From an uncultured Pelagibacteraceae bacterium (GTDB lineage: Bacteria; Pseudomonadota; Alphaproteobacteria; Pelagibacterales; AG-422-B15): a DNA stretch of 41,288 nt. The position numbers and the translations under genes are program-made. Under the pieces are notes generated by a model, which was not told the DNA's origin, ran no database searches, and saw only the letters and a program-made list of their open reading frames with translations. The DNA is taken from the NCBI GenBank assembly GCA_902544525.1, contig CACCCN010000001.1, positions 1 to 41,288 of the forward strand, written 5' to 3'. Below, one piece after another: positions 1 to 7,500 of this stretch. Positions within the stretch are counted from its first letter, which is position 1; every line of letters starts with the position of its first letter.

Positions 1-2
1 GG

Positions 3-386
3 TACTATCTACTATCTTTAACCTATATACAAAGCAGTAACTATGTAACATATAATGAAGCTTGTATTCTTTCATCGGCATTATTTTTTTATGGCGATAA
101 AACAACTGACTTCGCATCCGAGCAGTCTGATTTATATGCTGCAAAAATACTTCGACCAGTAAATGTTAGCTCGATTTCAGAGTCGACAGCCATTCCCTTA
201 GAAACTGTAAGGCGTTCAATTGGGAAAATGATTGAGAAAAACTTACTAAGAAAAGAAAATAATGATATTTATGTAACTGACCTAGTATTAGGCAAAACTG
301 AAATACAAATGGCTAGTAATGTTGCATTAACATTCCTACACGACATACTAAATATTGCTTGTATTATGCATGCTAATCCAGACTAA
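3..386 (+). CDS. Partial winged-helix DNA-binding protein (C-terminal part)
   Basis: An open frame enters from the left edge and runs 127 residues to TAA at 384-386, so the start lies outside the window. About two thirds of the way through there is a helix-turn-helix plus wing pattern: ISESTAIPLETVRRSIGKM, then EKNLLRKENNDIYVTD. This is the usual arrangement of MarR/IclR/GntR-style winged helices (recognition helix, then a beta wing). The family cannot be named from this fragment. Its last 4 bases overlap the 3' end of the convergent M50-type gene. It may regulate the neighbouring secretion locus, but convergent genes give only weak support for that. Confidence 0.55.
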   Translation, partial: YYLLSLTYIQSSNYVTYNEACILSSALFFYGDKTTDFASEQSDLYAAKILRPVNVSSISESTAIPLETVRRSIGKMIEKNLLRKENNDIYVTDLVLGKTEIQMASNVALTFLHDILNIACIMHANPD

Positions 387-2488
387 AAACCACTTTCACG
401 TATTAAAATTCTAGAGACATTATTGTAAATGGCATCAAAGAAACTGTAGCTATTTGTTGATAATTTTACTTTACCAGGTGTTTGCCATTGTAATGAATTC
501 ACTGAATTTTTAGTTTCAAATGTGACTTTATACTGCGCTTTTTCTGGCTTATACAATTTATTCTGCTCATCAAGAGCACGGACTGGAATACTTCCACCAT
601 GCACTGAGGCAAGGGATAAATATGGTAAATATTCAATCGCTGACATATCAATTGAAGATAGGGTCAGATCAACGTATGAAAACTCGTTATTATTTGGTTT
701 GAATTGAGCTTGCATAGTTTTATTTATTTTATACAAATCATTTTCCGCTACAAACGCAACCACCTGATGCTGATCTAAATTTACGATTGAAAATATTTTT
801 TCATTTTTACTAACCCATTGATTTTTTCTAATATCCAGTAGATCATTTATTTGCCCCTCTATTTTAGCTTTAATAAATAATTTTGAGTCTTTTTCTTTTA
901 ACCCTTTTAATATTTGTTTTTCTTTTTCTAAATTGCTCTCTATAATTATGAGATCATCCATTTCAAATTGAAGACTTAATCTTCTTTTAAGTCTTAATTC
1001 CAAAAGTTCAATTCGATCTTTTGATTGCTGCATAGCATTCGTTATTAAGGGGGAATTAAGTTTAATTAAATTATCATTTTTATTAACAAATTGTTTTGGT
1101 GATATAAAGACTTTTTCTACAACAGCCTCTTCAGAGGGATATATATCTACAGTATAAGCACTTTCGTATACGCTTGGAATAGTAATTGAACTGCGCCAAG
1201 GATAAAAAAAGATGGCAAGGAAAATTAAAAAGATAAAAATTGATCTGATGAATGTTTTATTCATAGTAATTGCTGTTTTTAATTGCCACCACTGTTTTAC
1301 TTCACGATATATAGGCAGACCAATAAACCAGATAATTTCAATGAGAAATAAAATAATTCCTAAAACTTTAAATGCTAAATAATAAACTAAAAGAGCTATT
1401 CCAATAAACAAGAAGAATCGATAAATCCACGTTGACCATGCATAAATAATAAAAACCCATTTCCTTGATGACTCTAGTATTTCTGGTGGATCAAAATTAA
1501 ACCCAAAGATCCACTCTCTAATTTGCCATCGTCCAAGCGCAAATGCTCTTGGTTGTAAATTGTCAGCTTTTAAAAAGTCTGAAAATACATAATATCCATC
1601 AAATCGCATAAATGGACTTATATTGATAAGCAGAGAGGAAACCCAACTCGCAGAGGCTATAAAAAAAGCAGCACTTTGAATAATTCCCTCAGGAGCAATT
1701 GCCCAAATAAAAGTAGCAATTAGTGCTAGATGCAGCTCGGTGAGCATGCCAGCAAAATTAATTAACAGTCTTTGTCGGTTATCTTTTAACTTCCACGCAT
1801 CCGTTGTATCAGTATATAAAAATGGAAAAAAAACTAGCATTGCAAGGCCAATAGCTGACACGTTACAACCAAAATTTTTAGCTACATAAGCATGGCCTAA
1901 TTCATGCAGGGCCTTCACAAATACAATAGTAATTCCAAATAAAATTAGTCCATTGAGGTTATAAAAATAAGAAAAGGTATTCCAAAATTTTTCATATTCT
2001 TGAATTACTAAGAATATCCCTATTAGGCCTAGAATATAAATAAGATTTCTACTTAATTTTGAACCTAACTTACTTACTATGGGCAACGTTTGTTTTAAAA
2101 AATCATCAGGCTTAAAAATTGGAATCTTAAAAAAAAGATAACCATGAATTAATTTTAAAAACCAATGCTTTTTCTGCGATTTATATTGTGTTGCAAGTTT
2201 TTTTGATCCCTCACTAGTATTTTGAACAATTAAATTATTTGTATCTAAAAATTGAATAAAATCTTCAATATCACGTTGCTTGATATTTAATTTTAGCTCT
2301 TCAATTTTCTTGATTAACGCGTCAACTTTTTCTCCACCAACCCAATTTTTCAACAGTATTAATGTGGTTTTGGTAAGAACAAAATATTTATGTCTCAGGG
2401 AGTCGTATAGTAGCCAGGATGGCGAGCCATCTTCTTTAGCGCTACCATTAATAATTTTTAAATCCTGCCTTATAAATGGAAGCAACAT
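383..2488 (-). CDS. Polytopic M50-type metallopeptidase with PqqD-like head and HlyD-like tail
   Basis: This 701-aa protein seems built from three parts. Residues about 20-92 resemble the small PqqD winged fold, also called a RiPP recognition element (WLLYD, KYFVLT, then a helical end). Residues about 145-430 are several membrane segments carrying the M50/site-2-protease zinc motif HELGH (H195, E196, H199) and a second motif SPFMRFDGYY with D297, the expected third ligand. Residues about 435-701 form a HlyD-like periplasmic adaptor with a lipoyl-like half (EAVVEKVFISPKQFV) and a coiled coil. Such proteins are usually annotated as putative peptide zinc metalloprotease. It is the last gene of the operon, and its ATG directly follows the upstream stop. 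I infer that it is the inner-membrane component of the export machine; peptidase activity is plausible but unproven. Confidence 0.85.
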   Translation of the reverse strand: MLLPFIRQDLKIINGSAKEDGSPSWLLYDSLRHKYFVLTKTTLILLKNWVGGEKVDALIKKIEELKLNIKQRDIEDFIQFLDTNNLIVQNTSEGSKKLATQYKSQKKHWFLKLIHGYLFFKIPIFKPDDFLKQTLPIVSKLGSKLSRNLIYILGLIGIFLVIQEYEKFWNTFSYFYNLNGLILFGITIVFVKALHELGHAYVAKNFGCNVSAIGLAMLVFFPFLYTDTTDAWKLKDNRQRLLINFAGMLTELHLALIATFIWAIAPEGIIQSAAFFIASASWVSSLLINISPFMRFDGYYVFSDFLKADNLQPRAFALGRWQIREWIFGFNFDPPEILESSRKWVFIIYAWSTWIYRFFLFIGIALLVYYLAFKVLGIILFLIEIIWFIGLPIYREVKQWWQLKTAITMNKTFIRSIFIFLIFLAIFFYPWRSSITIPSVYESAYTVDIYPSEEAVVEKVFISPKQFVNKNDNLIKLNSPLITNAMQQSKDRIELLELRLKRRLSLQFEMDDLIIIESNLEKEKQILKGLKEKDSKLFIKAKIEGQINDLLDIRKNQWVSKNEKIFSIVNLDQHQVVAFVAENDLYKINKTMQAQFKPNNNEFSYVDLTLSSIDMSAIEYLPYLSLASVHGGSIPVRALDEQNKLYKPEKAQYKVTFETKNSVNSLQWQTPGKVKLSTNSYSFFDAIYNNVSRILIRESGF

Positions 2489-3847
2489 TTAATATCCTAT
2501 CCACTGCCTTAGAATATTAATTGGAGTTCTAAATAAGTAATAAAAAATTGTTACCTCATCGCCATAGATTCTTGCTGTTCCTCTTAAGCCTATTCTTGGT
2601 TTATTTTCTAAGTCCTCTGTTAAGGAAGCAACCACCTTGTAGGCCAATACCCCTTCAGGAGTAATTTCTGGTTTGTATGCTGTGCGATCAATTTTAGCTT
2701 CTATTGAACTTAAAGGATCAATATCTAAAAACACCTTCACTTTTGAATTTGGGGCAATTACTAATGAGTCTTTGACTGGTAAATAAATAGAGAAATGAAC
2801 ATCTGAGGTTTCAGCAATAATCATTATTTTTTCACCGATTACAACAGGTTTACCTTGCCACTCATTCTTATCTTCAATAACTGCAACCCCATTACTTGCA
2901 GCTTTAATTATAATATAATCGAGTCTGTCTTTGGCATATTCTAATTCTTTTTTCTTAAGCCCAACTTCAGTAGCAAGACTCATAATTTTTGCTTTATCTT
3001 CAGCGTTAGCAAAAGATGATTGTCTGTTTCGTAACAATTCTGCCTCTGCAACAGCTAAGGTTTGTTGAGCTACTTCATATTGATTCTTTATATCCGTATC
3101 ATCAAATTTTACTAATGAGTCACCAACGACTACAGGATCATTAGTGTCTACTATAATATTTTTTATAACTCCATTTATTGGTGAGGTAACAACCGTAGGA
3201 TTGTTTGCTGACACTTCAACTGGAGCTAATGCTGACATGTTAATGGGTATCAACAAGATAAGAATAGAAGTTATTATGAAAAACCATTTAAACTTTCCAC
3301 TAAAAAAACTCTTAATTTTATCGAATAAATTTGGTCCTTTTTTAAATGAGAATAGTGCGTGACCAATGGTTCCTGCAAGGTGAATTAATAATTCCTTATC
3401 ACTTGAAATAAGTTTTTCTGAACTCAATATAAATAATTTACCCTGCAACCCTCCGATTGAAGATTGTAAATTTATTATCAATCCATTGCTGGGAATATTT
3501 TCTGGCCTTTCATAATTTTTTTCAACTGTTTCGTGGTCATCTAAATTGATTTCATATGCATTTTCTTCTGCGGGTAATACAATATTATTTGTTAAATTTT
3601 TTATGTACGAGACAAGTGGTGCAGTTTGATCAACAACTGAAATATTTGAGATGGTCTTTACTTCAGTGACACCTATTTTATTCGCACTTAGAAGAATGGC
3701 GACATCGTAATTCACTAAGTCTTTTAACTCATTTACAATTAAAAACTCTAACTCTGTTTTTGATTGAGCCTCACGAATTTTTTTTTCAATCGTTATAAGT
3801 CGTGCAATCTTTATCGAAGAATTATCATTCAAAAGTAACCGTCCCAC
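2489..3847 (-). CDS. GAF domain-HlyD fusion membrane adaptor
   Basis: The protein has 452 residues. Residues about 10-170 look like a cytoplasmic GAF-type sensor domain (regular alternation around EFLIVNELKDLVNYDVAIL and GLIINLQSS). One membrane helix follows at about 188-205. A HlyD/RND-type adaptor follows that, with a lipoyl half-motif (VVTSPINGVIKNIIVDTND), a coiled-coil hairpin and a matching second half near residue 310. The GTG start at 3847 overlaps the end of the upstream HlyD gene by 23 bases; a TTG six codons in is an alternative. Type I adaptors normally have only a short cytoplasmic tail, so the GAF-sized cytoplasmic domain is unusual and may bind a ligand or the inner-membrane partner. 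Confidence 0.8.
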   Translation of the reverse strand: MGRLLLNDNSSIKIARLITIEKKIREAQSKTELEFLIVNELKDLVNYDVAILLSANKIGVTEVKTISNISVVDQTAPLVSYIKNLTNNIVLPAEENAYEINLDDHETVEKNYERPENIPSNGLIINLQSSIGGLQGKLFILSSEKLISSDKELLIHLAGTIGHALFSFKKGPNLFDKIKSFFSGKFKWFFIITSILILLIPINMSALAPVEVSANNPTVVTSPINGVIKNIIVDTNDPVVVGDSLVKFDDTDIKNQYEVAQQTLAVAEAELLRNRQSSFANAEDKAKIMSLATEVGLKKKELEYAKDRLDYIIIKAASNGVAVIEDKNEWQGKPVVIGEKIMIIAETSDVHFSIYLPVKDSLVIAPNSKVKVFLDIDPLSSIEAKIDRTAYKPEITPEGVLAYKVVASLTEDLENKPRIGLRGTARIYGDEVTIFYYLFRTPINILRQWIGY

Positions 3848-4556
3848 TCATGCCAGGCAAAAGCTCGTCATGCTTCATAATGAATTTTGCTCGCAAATCA
3901 ATGGTTTGACTTACTGGATCAATATTAGCACCAATTGCCTCAATTCTGGCAGCATATGATTGGTTTGTTTCATCAATTAAAATTGATATTGGTAGACCAA
4001 CTTCCATCCAATTCATCCACTTGCTTGGCACCATTAATCTAGCTTCTAGAATACCAGTACCAATTATCTCAATTAAAGGCTGCTGCCTATCAATACTCTC
4101 AAAAGATTTTACAAAAACATTGGCTACTTGGCCATTATATGGGGCTGTGATTGAGCATCTTTTAATGTTCAAGGATGATATTAATAATTCAGCTTCAGCT
4201 CGATCCACAGCAGCTTGTGCTAATTCCACCTCATAGATTCCAATAGATCGCATTTGAGCCAACTCGACGTTACTTTTTAGGGTGATCTGTGCGCTATTTA
4301 AGCTGGCTTCAACTGCCTGATGCTGTGCTTCGAGTAAATTACAGTCAAATGCAATTAAAGTTTCCCCTTTAGAAAACTTTTGTCCCATTTTTAACGGGAT
4401 TTCAATTATTCTACCATCTATCTCACTGGAAAGAATAGCTTGCTCATCGGAACTTAATAAAGCCCGAGTCGTTAGTATGTCTTCACTATAAGCTGAAACA
4501 ATCTTTGAAAAAAAAAGTAATATTATTAAAGACGGTACTTTTAAATAATGTGTCAT
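3825..4556 (-). CDS. HlyD/RND-type periplasmic adaptor protein
   Basis: This 243-aa protein has an N-terminal signal or anchor helix (about residues 8-22). Next come the lipoyl half-motif EIDGRIIEIPLKMGQKF, a coiled-coil hairpin rich in Ala, Glu and Gln (about 75-125), and the second half ITAPYNGQVANVFVK. A beta-barrel domain ends in DLRAKFIMKHDELLPGMSGTV, a typical membrane-fusion-protein ending. It would bridge the inner-membrane part to TolC across the periplasm. The ATG overlaps the stop of the giant surface-protein gene by one base (TAATG), so the two are translationally linked. It is short for the family and lacks a clear extra domain. With the GAF-HlyD and M50-HlyD proteins, the locus holds three adaptor-type modules. 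Confidence 0.85.
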   Translation of the reverse strand: MTHYLKVPSLIILLFFSKIVSAYSEDILTTRALLSSDEQAILSSEIDGRIIEIPLKMGQKFSKGETLIAFDCNLLEAQHQAVEASLNSAQITLKSNVELAQMRSIGIYEVELAQAAVDRAEAELLISSLNIKRCSITAPYNGQVANVFVKSFESIDRQQPLIEIIGTGILEARLMVPSKWMNWMEVGLPISILIDETNQSYAARIEAIGANIDPVSQTIDLRAKFIMKHDELLPGMSGTVTFE

Positions 4557-7500
4557 TATCCTAATTGATTAATCAAACGTTCCCCATAATTATCTGCTGA
4601 TGTAACAATCTCATTAATTTGATCATTTAGTGGAACATAAGATAAGTTATCTTGGGATTGAAGTACTTCTTCAAAATCAATATCTACCTCAATTGTTCTT
4701 TCTGTACCATCTTCATCTTCGGCTATTAGCTTGATACCAATTACTTTTTCGTCACTAGGTGGAGTAGCAAGAATTTCACCTGTCTTATTATTTAATGATA
4801 GCCAAGATGGAATAGATTTACCACTATCTAACTCTATCCGATAATTGCTAACATTTGCTTTATTATCATCAATGAAATTGATTGAATATTGGCCTTCAGA
4901 AAATGCAATATTGCCTAATTTTAAATTGGCCGTAAAATTTATTTCATCTTGAGCTTTATTTAATTCAATAATATTTCTCGCTGCACGATCAATTGTATCG
5001 TCAACAAAAGTTACCTTATTTTCTCCATCAACAAATATATTTTCTCCCTGAAATAAATTAGAGTCATTTCTTAAAATCGTATCATCATTTTTGATCACAG
5101 GCTTATCAAGAACAATATTTATGTCTCTAACAGTTCCATCTTTATCTAAGGCGATTACTTGAACTTCAACATTGTCAATGTCATCTGGCATTGCGGCAAT
5201 GGTTTCACCAGTGTCTGGATTAACCTTAACCCATTCAGGTAATGGTGTTCCGTCAGACAATAGTCCTGAATAAGACTCAACATCTTGTCTATTATCATCA
5301 TTTACCATAACCTCTACTTGAAGTTCATTCGTTGTCTGAGTTTCTTGGGCAACGACATTTAATACTTTCATGCCACCATTGAAGGTAAGTTTTTTCTCTA
5401 AAACTGTTTCATCTATCTGAGGAATGTCTGAGTTATCAAACGCTGCTAGACTAAGTTCTAAATCTTTCTTAGGTTTTACTTTAATAGTTTTAAGCTTAAC
5501 TGGTTTTTCGTTTTCTCCTGTCTCAGATATGTCCGCAGGTGATGGTATGACTTTTATAGTAAATGTGTGGTCAACATATAAACCCGCACCATCTATCGCT
5601 CGTAATGTAATAGAGTAATCGCCGGGTGTTTTTATTTTACCTTTTAATTTATTACCCTCAATATATAGACCGGTTGGTAAACTGGTCTCTTGTTCTGATT
5701 CAGGATCAATAACTTTATATTCAGTAATATCATATGATCCAGAATCTGGATCATCGAATGCTTGGGTGTATTTGATTACAACATTTTGATCAGTTATTAA
5801 AGTTGGAACGTTAATTGGACTAATCACTTCTGGTGGATCGTTAATACCAGTTACCGTAATTGATATTTGTGCAGGTACTGAAGTCTCTGTATCGGTTGCT
5901 GTGTAAGTAAAGTAATCTGTTACCGTATCCCCAGGATTTACTGACTTAGCGTTATTAGCTTGGTACGTATAACTTCCATCAGAATTGATAGTTAAGTCAC
6001 CATAAGTACCTGTTATTACTGAACCAACAGTGCCAGTTGTTCCCGTTCCAGACTCCTGGCCTGTTCTAATGGAGTCTACTGTAATAGTATCTCCATCAGG
6101 ATCAGTATCATTAACTAATACTCCACTTGAGGAATTTTTTGTTGTTTGCGCGCTTGCATCAATGGCTAGAGTGTCATCAACTGGCACCGGTGGATCACTA
6201 ATTCCATTAATAGTGATGGCAATTACCCCAATATCTTCATTTGTTCCATCTGATACTGTATAATTGAAATAATCAATGGCGCTGTCTCCACGTTTCAGGC
6301 TGTTTGCTGCATCCTGATCTGCTGCATATGTATAGCTACCGTCACTATTTAAAGTTAGAGTACCATATGTGCCCACCAAGGCAGACCCAACTGTTCCCGA
6401 AGTGCCACCCCCTTCTGTTTGACCAACTCTAATTCCTGTAATAGTTAATGAATCACCATCGGCATCGGTATCATCGGCATTAATATCAAAACTTGAGCCT
6501 GCTGCTCTTTCAATTGTTGCATCACGATTAACTGAATCTGTATCATCAACTGCAACTGGATTTTCGTCATTAATTCCTGTCACCGTAAAGACTAATTCAG
6601 CAGTATCTGTGTCGCCGCTACTATGATCTCTAACTGTATAGGTAAATGTATCAGTGGCAGTTTGTCCAGTCACAATACTGTCAGCTGCATTTTGGTCTGC
6701 AACATATGTATAGGATCCATTGGCATTTACTGTCAATGTTCCATACGTTCCAGTTAGCGCTTGTCCAATAGTTCCTGATGTTCCAGATCCACTCTCTGAT
6801 CCTGTTCGAATTGCTGTAATTGTAAATGCGCCGGGAACATCATCACCATCTGCATCTGTATCATCAGCATCTAACTCTTGTGCATCACTTGTTGAACGAC
6901 TTATAGTTGCATCTTCATTCACACTATCAGTATCATCGACTGCGATTATTTCATCATTGACACCGGTCACTGTAATGACAATTTCACCAGTATCAGCATT
7001 TTTATTATCATCATCTTTTACGGTATAGGTAAACGTATCAGTGGCAGTTTCGCCCGGGTCAAGGGCATCAGCAGCATTTTGGTTAGCGACATATTCATAA
7101 CTACCATCTGCTGCTATGGTTAATTGACCATAAGTTCCTGTTAAAGCCGAGCCTACTGAACCAGAAGTGCCACTTCCAGATTCAGCACCAGTGCGAATTC
7201 CTGTAATTGCCAAACTCTCACTATCATAACTGCTATTATCATCATCATTACTGATCACGCCGGCGGCTTCATTTACTGATAACGTTGCATCTTCATTGAC
7301 CGCACCAGTATCGTCAACTGCTTGTGGCCCAATACCGGTAACTGTAATGGTTAGTGTTGCGGTATCGGTCGTACCAGCACCATCACTGACAGTATAAGTA
7401 AAAGTATCGGTTGCCGTAGCGCCAGCAGCAAGACCGTCAGCTCCACTTTGATTAGCAACATACGTATAACTACCATTTGAATTTAATGTTAACGCACCAT

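Noticed and set aside
5424-7028. Open plus-strand frames antisense to the giant protein repeats
   Set aside because: They follow the repeat period and show only mirrored Val/Pro/Ser-rich composition, as expected from antisense reading of Thr/Gly/Asp-rich repeats.
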